Positions 29,872 to 40,112 of a stretch of DNA of 64,000 nucleotides are shown here, in pieces (positions within the stretch are counted from its first letter, which is position 1; the number at the start of each line of letters is the position of its first letter). Made by a program: the position numbers and the translations under genes. Source of the DNA: Deinococcus planocerae (GTDB lineage Bacteria; Deinococcota; Deinococci; Deinococcales; Deinococcaceae); the NCBI RefSeq assembly GCF_002869765.1, contig NZ_PNOR01000017.1:1-64000 (forward strand), in the 5' to 3' direction. A model generated the notes under the pieces. That model did not search any database and was not told where the DNA came from. It saw only the letters and a list, made by a program, of their open reading frames with translations.

Positions 29872-30534
29872 TCAGGCCCCCGTAGATGGAGCGGCGATAC
29901 GAAACAGTTCGGTGAAGCGTGTCAGCAGTTCCTCAGGACCCTTCACGCGCACGCTTCCCTTGTCGAGGGCCTCCGCTGGCGAGAGTTCACCGGCCATCAG
30001 TGACCTCAGTTCCGGTCCCGCCTCGATCAGCAGGTCCGCGTCCGGGAGCGGTCCTCGCCCCACCTCCAGGGTGCCGTAGTCGATCTTGGCGTGCAGGGTT
30101 ATGTCCCCAAGACGAAGTTCGTAGCTGGCGCGTAGCTTCTGTGCAGCCTGTGGGTGGAAGGTCGTGCGGAGCGCCATCGCCACCGAGTCGGTCGTCACGA
30201 TCTCGTGTTCACGCGGTTCCCCGAGGTGCTGCGCGCCCCACCGCCCAAGCGCGAGAACGATGTCGTCGAGTTCCCGGCCCCGTGGGGTGAGGTCGTACAC
30301 GAAGGACTTCTCGGGCCGCGGGAGAAGGCGGCGCTCGATCAGGCCCGCCGCTTCCAGCTCCTTGAGGCGGTCGGTCAGGACGTTGGTAGGAATGCGGGGA
30401 AGGCCCTGGCGCAATTCAGTGAATCGTTTGGGACCGACCAGGAGGTCTCGAATGATCAGGAGCGCCCAGCGTTCACCGACGAGTTCAAGGGCCCGGCTGA
30501 AGCCGCAGTACTGCCCGTAGGAGCGCGTGGTCAT
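29872..30534 (-). CDS. HxlR-family transcriptional regulator with SCP2-like C-terminal domain
   Basis: 220 residues. The first ~100 are an HxlR winged helix: YGQYCGFSRALELVGERWAL with the family's conserved Cys10, then TELRQGLPRIPTNVLTDRLK and FVYDLTPRGRELDD. The remaining half resembles a sterol-carrier-like (SCP2) domain, a common extension in HxlR proteins, seen in LRLGDITLHAKIDYGTLEVG and ALDKGSVRVKGPEELL. It is divergent to the alpha/beta hydrolase at 30620, and the shared 85 bp contain a strong sigma-70 promoter for that gene, so it probably represses it. A GGGCCTGAC/GTCAGGCCC hairpin (29861-29879) overlaps its stop. Confidence 0.88.
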   Translation of the reverse strand: MTTRSYGQYCGFSRALELVGERWALLIIRDLLVGPKRFTELRQGLPRIPTNVLTDRLKELEAAGLIERRLLPRPEKSFVYDLTPRGRELDDIVLALGRWGAQHLGEPREHEIVTTDSVAMALRTTFHPQAAQKLRASYELRLGDITLHAKIDYGTLEVGRGPLPDADLLIEAGPELRSLMAGELSPAEALDKGSVRVKGPEELLTRFTELFRIAAPSTGA

Positions 30535-30553
30535 GCCTCAGCGTAGTCCGAGC

Positions 30554-30582
30554 TTGACAGGCAAATTGTAATTGTATATAAC
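30554..30582 (+). promoter_or_regulatory. Sigma-70 promoter of the alpha/beta hydrolase gene
   Basis: TTGACA at 30554-30559 and TATAAC at 30577-30582 with exact 17-bp spacing, one of the best consensus promoters in the window. The interval also contains TTGT...ACAA dyads that could bind the divergent HxlR regulator. Confidence 0.75.
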
Positions 30583-30619
30583 AAGCTTAGTTCGTAAAAA
30601 CAAGTAAGTGGAGGTTCCT

Positions 30620-31594
30620 ATGATCCCGAGCACGGTCAGCGCCCATGCCTCCGCCGTCCTCCCCGTGCAGCGCCGCCGACCTCCGTTCGCCACCGCATTC
30701 GTCGCGGCCGCCCTGTCCCTTCTCGCTCCGTCGCACGCACTTGCCCAGGGGGGAGTTCCTGCTACCCCCATGAAAGGAAGTCCCATGAACACCACTCCCG
30801 GTCGGTACGCGCAGGTGAACGGATTGAGCCTGTACCACGAGGTTTACGGCCAGGGCCAGCCGGTCGTGCTCCTCCACGGCGGCCTCGGCGCGACCGGCAT
30901 GTTCGGCGAGGTGCTGCCCCTCCTCGCGCGGGGGCATCAGGTCATTGCGGTCGATCTGCAAGCCCACGGGCGCACCGCCGACATCGACCGTCCCCTCTCT
31001 TATGAGGCAATGGCCGACGACGTGGCTACCCTGATCAGGCAGCTCGGGTTGAAGAACGCGGATGTGATGGGCTACTCCCTGGGTGGTGGTGTCGCCCTTC
31101 AGACGGCCATCCGGCACCCTGGGGTGGTCCGGAAACTGGTGCTGGTCTCCACGCCCTTTCGGCGCGACGGCTGGTACCCCGAGATTCTGGCCGGGCAGGC
31201 GCAGATGGCGCACGCGGCTGAGCCGATGAAGCAGACACCGATGTACCAGACGTACGCCAGCCTTGCGCCCAGGCCGCAGGACTGGCCGGTGTTGCTGACC
31301 AAATTGAGCGCCCTGCTGACCCAGGACTACGACTGGTCGCAGGCACTCACGAACGTCAAGGTGCCCACCCTGCTCGTGGCGGGGGACGGGGACGCCGTGC
31401 GTACGGCCCATACCACCGACATGTTCGGGCGACTCGGCGGCGGCCAGCAGGACGCGGGCTGGGACGGCTCGGGGTACGGGGACGCACGTCTAGCCATCCT
31501 GCCCGGCCTCACGCACTACACCATCTTCTCCTCGCCCCTTCTCGCCGCGACCGTCACACCTTTCCTCGACACCCCGCTGCCCTCTGCCCGCTGA
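30620..31594 (+). CDS. Exported alpha/beta hydrolase
   Basis: 324 residues from ATG 30620, which has GGAGG 5 bp upstream (GTG 30608 is rejected). A hydrophobic stretch FATAFVAAALSLLAPSHALA suggests a signal peptide, although an internal ATG at 30785 (MNTTPGRYAQVNG) would give a cytoplasmic form. The hydrolase core has VVLLHGGLGATGMF, nucleophile Ser in MGYSLGGGVA, Asp in LLVAGDGDAV and His in LPGLTHYT. Substrate is unknown. It is divergent to an HxlR regulator and followed by a clear terminator, so it forms a self-contained inducible unit inserted between the pca operon and pobA. Confidence 0.85.
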   Translation: MIPSTVSAHASAVLPVQRRRPPFATAFVAAALSLLAPSHALAQGGVPATPMKGSPMNTTPGRYAQVNGLSLYHEVYGQGQPVVLLHGGLGATGMFGEVLPLLARGHQVIAVDLQAHGRTADIDRPLSYEAMADDVATLIRQLGLKNADVMGYSLGGGVALQTAIRHPGVVRKLVLVSTPFRRDGWYPEILAGQAQMAHAAEPMKQTPMYQTYASLAPRPQDWPVLLTKLSALLTQDYDWSQALTNVKVPTLLVAGDGDAVRTAHTTDMFGRLGGGQQDAGWDGSGYGDARLAILPGLTHYTIFSSPLLAATVTPFLDTPLPSAR

Positions 31595-31623
31595 GGGAAT
31601 GAAGCGAGCATGCTGCACAAAAG

Positions 31624-31645
31624 GCCCGTCTTGTACGGGCTTTTT
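31624..31645 (+). terminator. Intrinsic terminator after the alpha/beta hydrolase
   Basis: GCCCGT (31624-31629) and ACGGGC (31635-31640) form the stem around CTTGT, followed directly by TTTTT. It separates the hydrolase from the convergent pobA. Confidence 0.85.
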
Positions 31646-31713
31646 CCTTGGCATAGCCGGGTTGCTCACTCTTTCTGATGGGCCCCGCCCCAGGCCGGAT
31701 GCCCCGCCGTGCC

Positions 31714-33012
<1,299 letters not shown>

Positions 33013-33061
33013 CTATATTGGAAGCCGCGCGGGGAGGGGACGGTCCCCGGGGAGGAGGGCC

Positions 33062-33913
33062 ATGCTCGGCACGTTCGAGAAAGCCAGGGCCGTGCTCGAC
33101 CTGTACAGCACCGAGCGCCCGGAGTGGGGGGTCAGCGAGGTGGCCCGGCGGCTGGGGATGCCCACCTCCAGCGCCCACGCCCTGCTGGCCTCGCTCGCGG
33201 GGATGGGACTCTTGCACCGCACGCCCGCGGGCCGCTACCGCCTGGGCTTCGGGCTGCTCGCGCTCAGCCAGATTCTGCTGGCGAACACGCCCTGGCGCGA
33301 GGTGGCGCAGGAGGAGATGGGGCGGCTCTCCCGGGCCTTCGGCGAGACGCTGAGCCTCGCGGCCCTCGACGGCGGGCAGGTCGTGAGCGTGGCGCGGCTG
33401 GAGGGTCGGTTGCCGGAGAGCGTCGGGGAGCCCCGGGTGGGGGCCGTCCTCCCGGCACACGCGAGCGCCTGCGGCAAGGTGCTGCTCGCCCACCGTCCCC
33501 CGGAGGTGGTGCGCGCCGTGCTGGAGGACGCGGGCCTGGAGCGCCACACCGAGCGGACCCTCGACACCCCGGAAGCCCTCGACCGCGAGCTGGAGGGGGT
33601 GCGCGCGTGCGGATACGCCCGGGAGGTGGAGGAACGCCGCGCCGGAGTCTGCGCGCTGGCCGCCCCCGTCCGCAACCACAACGGCGAGGTGATCGCCGCC
33701 CTGGGGTTCAGCCTCCCCGCCGCCCGGTTCGCGGACCGCGAGGCTCAGGTGAGGGACGCGCTCGTGCGGGCCTGCGCCGACATCTCGGCACGCATCGGCT
33801 ACCACGCCGGGCTCACCGAGGACGGGCCTCTCCTGTGGATGTCGGTGGGAGGACGTGACGAGTTGCGGCCCGCGCCCAGACGCGCGCACACGAAACGCCG
33901 CTCGGACACCTGA
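33062..33913 (+). CDS. pobR: IclR-family regulator, PobR-type
   Basis: 283 residues from ATG 33062 with GGAGG upstream. Winged helix in residues 1-70 ([35 protein letters not shown]), then the IclR effector domain with the conserved [12 protein letters not shown] and [19 protein letters not shown] blocks. Divergent to pobA, so it probably activates pobA with 4-hydroxybenzoate as inducer (known for PobR/PcaU-type IclR proteins; here inferred from position). It is a paralogue of the frameshifted IclR gene at 22328. A ~40-residue Arg-rich C-terminal tail is unusual. Confidence 0.88.
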   Translation: MLGTFEKARAVLDLYSTERPEWGVSEVARRLGMPTSSAHALLASLAGMGLLHRTPAGRYRLGFGLLALSQILLANTPWREVAQEEMGRLSRAFGETLSLAALDGGQVVSVARLEGRLPESVGEPRVGAVLPAHASACGKVLLAHRPPEVVRAVLEDAGLERHTERTLDTPEALDRELEGVRACGYAREVEERRAGVCALAAPVRNHNGEVIAALGFSLPAARFADREAQVRDALVRACADISARIGYHAGLTEDGPLLWMSVGGRDELRPAPRRAHTKRRSDT

Positions 33914-34005
33914 AGGCTCGTTCGCGTGGGTAATTTGGGGAGTCTCTCACCCACAGCGCAGCACAACCGACGGACCGCCCTGCCCGGATGGTGGACACTG
34001 CGCCC

Positions 34006-35052
34006 ATGAGCCGCCTGGTGGTGCATGTGGACATGGACGCCTTCTACGCCTCCATCGAGGTGCGCGACCAACCAGAGTTAGCCGAGAAGCCCGTCGCCGT
34101 CATCGTTCCTGGTCGTCGCGGCGTGGTGATGACCGCCAACTACGTCGCCCGGTCCTTCGGCGTCCACAGCGCCCTGCCCGTCCACCTCGCCCGGCGTCGC
34201 TGCCCCGGCATCGTCCTGATTCCGCAGCGCATGGATCACTACCGCGCCGTCTCCGCCCAGATTCACGACATCTTCTCCAGATACACCGAGATCATCGAAC
34301 CCCTGGCGCTGGACGAGGCCTACCTCGACATGACGCAGGAGGGCCGGACGCTCGCCCAGGCCGAGGAAATCGCCCGCGCTATCCAGAGCGACATCCTAGC
34401 CGAGACGGGGCTGACCTGTTCCGCCGGGGTATCGGTGAACAAGTTCCTCGCCAAGCACGCCAGCGGGATGAAGAAGCCTGCGGGTTTGACCGTCATTGCT
34501 CCCGAGGCGGTGGACGCCCTGCTCGCCAGCCTCCCAGTCGAGGAGTTCTACGGGGTGGGGCCGGTGATCGCGGGCAAGCTCCAGGCGCAGGGCATCCATA
34601 CGGGGGCGGACTTGCGCGCGCGGTCTCTGGAAGACGTGCGGGCCATCCTGGGCAGTGGCAAACTGGCGCCACGGCTGTACGAGCTGGCGCGGGGGGTGGA
34701 CGAGCGGCCCGTGGAGGCGCACCGGGAGGCGAAGTCCATCGGGGTGGAGCAGACCTTCGAGCGGGACCTCACGACGCGGGAGGAGGTGCTGGCCCACCTA
34801 CCCGAGATCACGGCAGCGGTGGAGGCGCGGCTGGCAAAACGGGGGTACTTGGGGCGGACGGTCGTCTTGAAGCTGCGGTATGAGGACGGGACGCGGGTGA
34901 CACGACACCGCACGCGGGAGGAGCCGTTCTCGAAGGCTGACGAGCTGGAGCAGGCCGCCGCCGAGGTGCTGACCCCGGAGCTGATCCAGGGACACCGGGT
35001 GCGGCTCCTCGGCGTCAGCGTCGTCAACCTCTCCCCACGGGCCGCGCCGTGA
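34006..35052 (+). CDS. dinB: DNA polymerase IV (Y-family)
   Basis: 348 residues from ATG 34006 (MSRLVVHVDMDAFYASIEVR); an ATG at 33988 adds six poorly conserved residues. Catalytic acidic residues are visible in HVDMDAFYASIE and LALDEAYLDM, the steric gate/finger segment in GRRGVVMTANYVARSFGVHS, and the HhH thumb in YGVGPVIAGKLQAQGIHTG; the little-finger domain occupies the C-terminal third (KSIGVEQTFERDL). It does translesion and error-prone synthesis. No SOS-type box is evident upstream. It shares a 4-bp overlap with the small membrane gene that follows. A beta-clamp motif at the C-terminus is not obvious. Confidence 0.93.
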   Translation: MSRLVVHVDMDAFYASIEVRDQPELAEKPVAVIVPGRRGVVMTANYVARSFGVHSALPVHLARRRCPGIVLIPQRMDHYRAVSAQIHDIFSRYTEIIEPLALDEAYLDMTQEGRTLAQAEEIARAIQSDILAETGLTCSAGVSVNKFLAKHASGMKKPAGLTVIAPEAVDALLASLPVEEFYGVGPVIAGKLQAQGIHTGADLRARSLEDVRAILGSGKLAPRLYELARGVDERPVEAHREAKSIGVEQTFERDLTTREEVLAHLPEITAAVEARLAKRGYLGRTVVLKLRYEDGTRVTRHRTREEPFSKADELEQAAAEVLTPELIQGHRVRLLGVSVVNLSPRAAP

Positions 35053-35264
35053 GGTCCGTGCTCTTCCTCGTCTTCCTGTTCGTGGCGGGCAACGCGCTCT
35101 TCCTGAGCTTCGTGATCGTCCGGGCGTTTCTCACGGCGGTCTTCGACCGGCAGGGCAGGCACGGCGCGAGGGTCGGGGTCGCGTCCATGCTCGTCGTCGC
35201 GGGGGCGGCGCTCGCCGTGTTCTTCCTCAGCCGCCGGGCCGGTGGCCTCGCCCTCGGTCCCTGA
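35049..35264 (+). CDS. Small two-helix membrane protein
   Basis: 71 residues from GTG 35049 (GTGA overlap with the dinB stop). Two hydrophobic segments, VLFLVFLFVAGNALFLSFVI and VASMLVVAGAALAVFFL, flank a short basic loop (FDRQGRHGAR). No family recognised. Coupling to dinB by overlap suggests co-expression, not necessarily a shared function. Confidence 0.6.
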   Translation: MRSVLFLVFLFVAGNALFLSFVIVRAFLTAVFDRQGRHGARVGVASMLVVAGAALAVFFLSRRAGGLALGP

Positions 35265-35292
35265 ACTCATCACCGGGAGAGGGCAGCCACGG

Positions 35293-37146
35293 TCAACGCG
35301 GTCGCCCGCCGCCCCCGTCCTCACGGCCCAGCGCCGCGTCCCGGTAGAAGCGCTCGATGCCCAGGGCAATCGCCTGCGCGAAGCGTTCGCGGCCCGCGGC
35401 GCTCATCAACAGGCGCAGGTTGCCCTTATCCGTCAGGAACGCCGTCTCGACGAGCACGCTGAGTTGGGTGGTGGGCCGGGTCAGCGCGAGGTTCTGGTAA
35501 TGAACCCCGTCGTTGCCCACGTCGGGCAGGAGGCCCACGAGGCTGCCCTGCAAGGCGTCCGCCAGCGCGCGGGCCTGGGGGTGGTAGTAGTAGACGCCGC
35601 TGCCGCGCCTCGTGCGGGGGTCCACCCCGTCCGGCAGGGCGTTGGCGTGGATGCTGACGAGCAGGTCGGCGTTCACGCTCTCGGCGAGGAGCGGGCGGTC
35701 GTAGATCGGCACCGTCACGTCGCTCTCGCGGGTCAGAACGACGGTCGCGCCTTTCTCCCGCAGCAATTCGGCCACCCGCAGGGCGATGGGGAGCACCAGC
35801 CCCTTCTCTGGCACCCGCAACGGCCCCGCCCCGCCGAACTCGTCGCCCCCGTGCCCCGGGTCGATCACGATGACGCGGCCCCGCAGCGGCGCGCGGGCGT
35901 CCAGGGCCGGGACATTCCGGACCCGCAGCACCAGGGTCGTGCCCTCGTAGGTGGCGTCGTAGCCCCAGGGAGCACCCCGCAGGTCCACCCGCACCCGGGC
36001 CACGCCGTCACCCTCCTGGGTCCAGCGCACGTCGCGCACCGTGCCCCCCGGGAAGTCGGAGACGATGTAGTCCACGTCCGCCACGCTGTGAAAGAGCCGC
36101 AGGTCGAGGCTGGAGACGCCGGGACCCACCCCCTGCTCCACCGTGAAGGGCACCCGCGCGGGGAGGTCGAGGCGCACCTCGGCGTGGGTCGCGCCCGCCT
36201 TCACGTCGATCCGGGTGAAGACCGCCCGGGGCAGCGGCGTGCCCTCCGGCCTGAGGGTCAGCGTGCTCTTGGGGGCGTTGAGGGTCAAGGTGCCCGACGC
36301 CTGCACCACGTAGGTGTTGCCTTCCTCCCCCACGACGACCGCGAGCGCCCCCGGCCTGGGGAAGACGACGTAATTGCGCCCCGCCCCGTTGCGCCACACG
36401 AAGGTGCCCGCCTGCACGCCCCGCCCGGGAATGGTGGCCGTCACCTCCGCCACCCGCGGACCCGTCCCCGTCACGCCGAGTCGGCCCGGACTCTCCGCCG
36501 TCGCCGTGGTGCCGTCGCCCGCCGTCAGGGTGAAGGTCACGGGCGCGGGGGTCAGCCGCTCGGGCAGCAGGAAGATCCCCTCGTAGCGGCCCGGCGCGGT
36601 CTCGGTCATGGGGAAGGGGCCCAGGTCCCCGACCCGGAAGGTGGCCCGCCCCCCCGCCGTCCCCGTGAAGGCCAGCGGCACGGCCCGCGTCTCCAGGTTC
36701 GGGGGCGGGAGGTAGGCGAGGCGGTCCCCTGCGGGAAGCAGGCTCCCGGCCACGATCCGCGCCTCGCCGGTCAGGACCTGCGGCGGCGTGCTCGTCACCC
36801 GCAGTTCCTGGCGGGCCGCCGCCGCGCCCTGCCGGGACTCCAGCGCCAGCACGTTCTCGCCGGGCGTCAGGGGCACCCACTCGATGAAGAGCCCGTCGTC
36901 CCCGACCTCGACGGGCTGGCCGTTCAGGGTCAGCGCCGCGCCGGGCTTCACGCTGCCCTCCAGCAGCACGTGGTCGTACGGGACGGTGTGCCCGTCCGGC
37001 GGGTAGGCCACGAAGATCGGTGCGTCGCTGATGGGTGTCAGGGGTGTGGTCATGGTGGAGGGGGTGGAGGGTGGTGTGACCGTCTGGGCGAGGGCCAGCG
37101 TGCCCGCGGAGAGCAGCAGGGCGGGGAGCAGGAAGCGGCGCAGCAT
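35293..37146 (-). CDS. N-acetylmuramoyl-L-alanine amidase (Amidase_3), secreted
   Basis: 617 residues from ATG 37146 with GGAGG upstream. Signal peptide LRRFLLPALLLSAGTLALAQ. The N-terminal ~280 residues contain two or three Ig-like beta domains (PDGHTVPYDHVLLEGSVKPG, ALTLNGQPVEVGDDG), then a region like AMIN (~290-420, DLRLFHSVADVDYIVSDFPG) and finally the zinc amidase: His432 in DPGHGGDEFGG, Glu447 (RVPEKGL), His500 in VSIHANAL and Glu567 in LVETAFLT. It cleaves the amide between MurNAc and the peptide stem, in cell separation or wall turnover. The Ig-like extension is larger than in AmiC and may bind the envelope layer typical of deinococci. Confidence 0.9.
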   Translation of the reverse strand: MLRRFLLPALLLSAGTLALAQTVTPPSTPSTMTTPLTPISDAPIFVAYPPDGHTVPYDHVLLEGSVKPGAALTLNGQPVEVGDDGLFIEWVPLTPGENVLALESRQGAAAARQELRVTSTPPQVLTGEARIVAGSLLPAGDRLAYLPPPNLETRAVPLAFTGTAGGRATFRVGDLGPFPMTETAPGRYEGIFLLPERLTPAPVTFTLTAGDGTTATAESPGRLGVTGTGPRVAEVTATIPGRGVQAGTFVWRNGAGRNYVVFPRPGALAVVVGEEGNTYVVQASGTLTLNAPKSTLTLRPEGTPLPRAVFTRIDVKAGATHAEVRLDLPARVPFTVEQGVGPGVSSLDLRLFHSVADVDYIVSDFPGGTVRDVRWTQEGDGVARVRVDLRGAPWGYDATYEGTTLVLRVRNVPALDARAPLRGRVIVIDPGHGGDEFGGAGPLRVPEKGLVLPIALRVAELLREKGATVVLTRESDVTVPIYDRPLLAESVNADLLVSIHANALPDGVDPRTRRGSGVYYYHPQARALADALQGSLVGLLPDVGNDGVHYQNLALTRPTTQLSVLVETAFLTDKGNLRLLMSAAGRERFAQAIALGIERFYRDAALGREDGGGGRPR

Positions 37147-37262
37147 GGAGACCTCCTCGGGGATGGTGTGGCCGAGTGTACCAGCCGCCCCCCGGCCCGG
37201 CCCCGCGCCTCTCCCGTAGCATGGCGGGATGGGAAGCACAGCGGCCCGGCAGGGAGGGCGAC

Positions 37263-38087
37263 GTGAATAGGTCTGAGTCAATTTCTAGCAGTCCACGCCT
37301 CGGCGGGCGGGTCATGCTCGTCACCGGGGCGTCCACCGGCATCGGGCGCTCCATCGCGCGGCTCGCCGCAGAGGAGGGTGCCCGCCTCGTCCTGGCGGAT
37401 GTCAACACCGAAGGCGGTGAGGAGTTGGCGCGGGAGGTCGCCGGGCAGGGGGGCGAGGTCCTCTTCATGCGCTGCGACGTGTCCGACGCCGAGCAGGTGG
37501 GGCGGCTGGTGGAGGAGGCCGTCCGCCACTTCGGGCGCCTGGACGTGCTCGTCAACAATGCGGGAATCGCGGGGAACGCCCTCCCGGCCCATGAACTGAG
37601 CGCCGACGACTGGGACCGTGTGATCGCGGTGAACCTGCGCGGCCCTTTCCTGTGCGCGCACTTCGCGCTGCCGCACCTGATGGCGGGCGGGGCGGGGGTG
37701 ATCGTGAACGTCGCCTCGACCTACGGGCTGGTCGGGGCGCCGCTGGCCCCGGCGTACTGCGCCTCCAAGGGAGGGGTGGTGAACCTCACCCGGCAGCTCG
37801 CGGTGGACTACGGGGGGCGGGGCGTGCGTGTGAACGCCGTGTGCCCCGGCTACGTGGACACCGACATGGGGGGCCACCGCGCCCGATTGCCCCCCGCCCA
37901 GCGTGAGGCGGCCCAGGCCCGTCGCGGGGCGAACGCCGCGTTGCAGCCCCTGGGCCGCCAGGCCCACGCCGACGAGATCGCCCGCGCCGTCTTGTTCCTC
38001 GCCTCGGACGACAGCTCCTTCATGACGGGCTCGGTCGTCACGGTGGATGGGGGCTGCACCGCCACCTTCAACCACGGGCCGGGCTGA
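37263..38087 (+). CDS. Short-chain dehydrogenase/reductase
   Basis: 274 residues from GTG 37263, GGGAGG 5 bp upstream. NAD(P)-binding TGASTGIG at 21-28, ADVN after the second strand (Asp suggests NAD preference), NNAGIAG, Ser in VASTYG and the YxxxK motif YCASK. C-terminal SSFMTGSVVTVDGGCTATF is typical of classical SDRs. Substrate unknown. It is divergent to the amidase gene with 116 bp between them. Confidence 0.88.
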   Translation: MNRSESISSSPRLGGRVMLVTGASTGIGRSIARLAAEEGARLVLADVNTEGGEELAREVAGQGGEVLFMRCDVSDAEQVGRLVEEAVRHFGRLDVLVNNAGIAGNALPAHELSADDWDRVIAVNLRGPFLCAHFALPHLMAGGAGVIVNVASTYGLVGAPLAPAYCASKGGVVNLTRQLAVDYGGRGVRVNAVCPGYVDTDMGGHRARLPPAQREAAQARRGANAALQPLGRQAHADEIARAVLFLASDDSSFMTGSVVTVDGGCTATFNHGPG

Positions 38088-38164
38088 GCCCTGCGCCCCC
38101 GGGCCGCCGAGGGATCGAGGGGAGGGGCCGCTTCCCGCTGCCGTCAGGGCGGGGCTTGACAAGG

Positions 38165-38250
38165 CTTGTCACCCTGAGCGAAGGGTCTTCAAGTTTGGGG
38201 ATGCTTCGCTGGCGCTCTGCTGTGCAGCCCTGTAATTTAGCATGACAACA
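38165..38250. repeat. REP-like dispersed element
   Basis: Contains CTTGTCACCCTGAGCGAAGG and, about 60 bp on, AGCATGACAAC, so TTGTCA and TGACAA bracket an element with CTGAGCGAAGGGTCTT. This resembles the intergenic GTCATCCTGAGCGAAG-type repeats scattered in deinococci and other GC-rich genomes. Recognition is by memory of the motif only. Confidence 0.35.
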
Positions 38251-38299
38251 TTTTGATTGTTGCGCCCTGCCATGCAGGAGGTCGCCGAGTGGTGCTCCC

Positions 38300-38728
38300 T
38301 CAGCCGCCGCGCCGCCCTCCCAGCAGGCGCTCGCCCCTGGGGGTCAGCTCGTAGGCGGGGCTGAAGCCGTGCTTGTCGCGGGCGCCCCGGGGCCGCAGGT
38401 ACCCCTCGCCGACGAGCTTGCGGATCATCAGGCCCTCGAAGCGGCTCCGTGGGCGGTGGTACGGCGCGAGGGCCGCGAGCACGTCCGCCTGACCGACCAC
38501 CGTGGGCGCCTGCCCCGCGGGCCGGGCCGCCCCCCCTGCCACCATCGCCCGCAGCACCAGCGGCAGCAGTTCGCTCAGGCGGTCGGGCGCCCCCGCGGTT
38601 CCCGGCTCGGCGGCGGGTTCCGGGCGGGGACGACCGGAGGGCGGCTTGGAGGACCCGGCCTCCGGGCCCCGGCTCAGGTGGCTGAGGTGCGCGGGCAGCC
38701 GTTGTTTCGGGATGCGGGAATGCCCCAT
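38300..38728 (-). CDS. Hypothetical protein with winged-helix-like C-terminus
   Basis: 142 residues from ATG 38728 (MGHSRIPKQRLPAHLSHLSR); the frame is open further upstream but the extension lacks coding character. After a Pro/Ala-rich linker the C-terminal 85 residues (DRLSELLPLVLRAMVAGG, DVLAALAPYHRPRSRFEGLM, KLVGEGYLRPRG, AYELTPRGERLL) have the helix-helix-wing cadence of a small winged-helix domain. No family name can be given. It stands alone between the SDR and a divergent membrane-protein gene. Confidence 0.6.
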   Translation of the reverse strand: MGHSRIPKQRLPAHLSHLSRGPEAGSSKPPSGRPRPEPAAEPGTAGAPDRLSELLPLVLRAMVAGGAARPAGQAPTVVGQADVLAALAPYHRPRSRFEGLMIRKLVGEGYLRPRGARDKHGFSPAYELTPRGERLLGGRRGG

Positions 38729-38869
38729 GCCCCACCCTAACGCACGGCCCCCACCTTCCCCGTGCTCCTCACCCCGGTCGCCCTCGGCCCGGGGACGTCC
38801 TGCGATTTTGAAAGCCTTCGCGGCCCGTGGGCCTCCAGACTGCGTTGCCGTTCCCCGGAGGAGGTCAGG

Positions 38870-39244
38870 ATGGAACCACCCGTCAAGGTCGCCTGGGCGC
38901 TGCTCGCGCTCGTTCACCTCTCGCCCGCCGCCGTGCTTCTCAGGCCGGGCCTCGTCCGCGCCCTGTACGGCGTCGACGCGAACGGGTCGCTCGGTGTCCT
39001 CGTCACGCACCGCGGGGCCCTGTTCCTCGGGGTCCTCGCCGCGTGCCTCCTCGCCGTGTTCGACCCGGGGGCCCGGCGCGCGGCGAGTCTCGTCGTCCTC
39101 ATCAGCGTGGTGGGCTTTCTGGCGGTCTACGTTCGCGCGGGCCTTCCCGCGGGGCCGCTGCGCACGGTCGCGCTCGTCGACGCCGTGGCCCTCGTCCCGC
39201 TCGCGCTGGTGGTCCTCGCCGCCTGGGGACGCCCCACCGGGTGA
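38870..39244 (+). CDS. Four-helix membrane protein
   Basis: 124 residues from ATG 38870 with GGAGGAGG just upstream. Four hydrophobic segments (VAWALLALVHLSPAAVLL, ALFLGVLAACLLAVF, SLVVLISVVGFLAVYV, LVDAVALVPLALVVLAAW) with short loops. The LVRALYGVDANGSLGVLVTH loop between the first two is typical of a family of small uncharacterised bacterial membrane proteins. It precedes the AraC-type gene by 82 bp in the same direction; co-transcription is possible. Confidence 0.65.
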   Translation: MEPPVKVAWALLALVHLSPAAVLLRPGLVRALYGVDANGSLGVLVTHRGALFLGVLAACLLAVFDPGARRAASLVVLISVVGFLAVYVRAGLPAGPLRTVALVDAVALVPLALVVLAAWGRPTG

Positions 39245-39326
39245 GGCGTGGGCCCCCGGCCCGCTCCCCCGGCGCGCTACGCTGGTCCGGGGTCAGGGTG
39301 GCCCTCACCCGGCGAGCGGAGCGGTC

Positions 39327-40112
39327 ATGCCCGAGCAGCACCTCCACCTCCAACCCTTGGCGTCCGGGGCGCGCATCTGCGTCTCGGGCACGCGCGCGGC
39401 GTACTTCGGCCCGGGGCTGCGCCTGTCGCCCCACCGCAACGCCACGGCGACGCTGGTCCTCTCGCCGCGGGAGCCGTTCGACCTCGAACGCCTCGGTCCG
39501 GACGCGCCCGGGCCCCGCGTCGCCAGGTCGCGTGCCGCGCTCATCCCGCCCGGCGCGCGGCACCACCTGCGGGCCGCCGGGCCGCTGGCGTTCGTCTACC
39601 TCGACCCCCTGAGCGACGACTTCGCGCGCCTGGGCGCCCTGGACGTGGGCGCCGCGGCCACGCGCCTGCGGTCCGGCCAGGGGGACGCGTGGTGGGCCTG
39701 GAACGTCGATGAGCTGTGCGCCCACCTCGGGGTTCCGGCCCGGGGCGCGCCGGACGAGCGGATCGCCCGGGTCGTGCGGCGCGTGGACGGGTGGCCGCAG
39801 ACCTTCCCCCACCTGCGAGACGCGGCGGACCTCGCCGGACTGTCGCCGGCGCACTTCGGCGAGTGGTTTCGGCGGTCGGTCGGGGTGCCGTTCCGGCGCT
39901 ACCGCCTGTGGCGGCGGATGGCGGTCGTCTTGCGCGTCGTGTCGGCGGGCGGCACGCTCACGGCGGCGGCCTTCGAGGCGGGCTTCGCGAGTTCGGCCCA
40001 CCTCAGCGCGGCCTTCCGGGCGATGTTCGGGTTGACGCCCTCCGCCCTCGTGGCCCTCGGCGCGAGCATCGAGTTCACGACCGCAGGGGGCGGGGCCGCG
40101 CCGCCCGGGTGA
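39327..40112 (+). CDS. AraC-family transcriptional regulator
   Basis: 261 residues from ATG 39327. The C-terminal ~100 residues are an AraC/XylS DNA-binding domain: DAADLAGLSPAHFGEWFRRS, then GVPFRRYRLWRRMAVVLRVV and the second HTH TAAAFEAGFASSAHLSAAFR with FGLTPSAL. The N-terminal half is a poorly conserved, cupin-like sensor (RLSPHRNATATLVLSP; RSRAALIPPGARHHLRAAGP), as in many AraC proteins with aromatic or antibiotic effectors. Likely target is the adjacent membrane-protein gene or a distant one. Frame upstream of 39327 is open but GC-rich noise. Confidence 0.83.
   Translation: MPEQHLHLQPLASGARICVSGTRAAYFGPGLRLSPHRNATATLVLSPREPFDLERLGPDAPGPRVARSRAALIPPGARHHLRAAGPLAFVYLDPLSDDFARLGALDVGAAATRLRSGQGDAWWAWNVDELCAHLGVPARGAPDERIARVVRRVDGWPQTFPHLRDAADLAGLSPAHFGEWFRRSVGVPFRRYRLWRRMAVVLRVVSAGGTLTAAAFEAGFASSAHLSAAFRAMFGLTPSALVALGASIEFTTAGGGAAPPG

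Noticed and set aside
33914..34005. SOS or radiation-response operator in front of dinB
   Set aside because: I looked for a LexA-like or RDRM-like palindrome by eye and saw none; absence is not proof.
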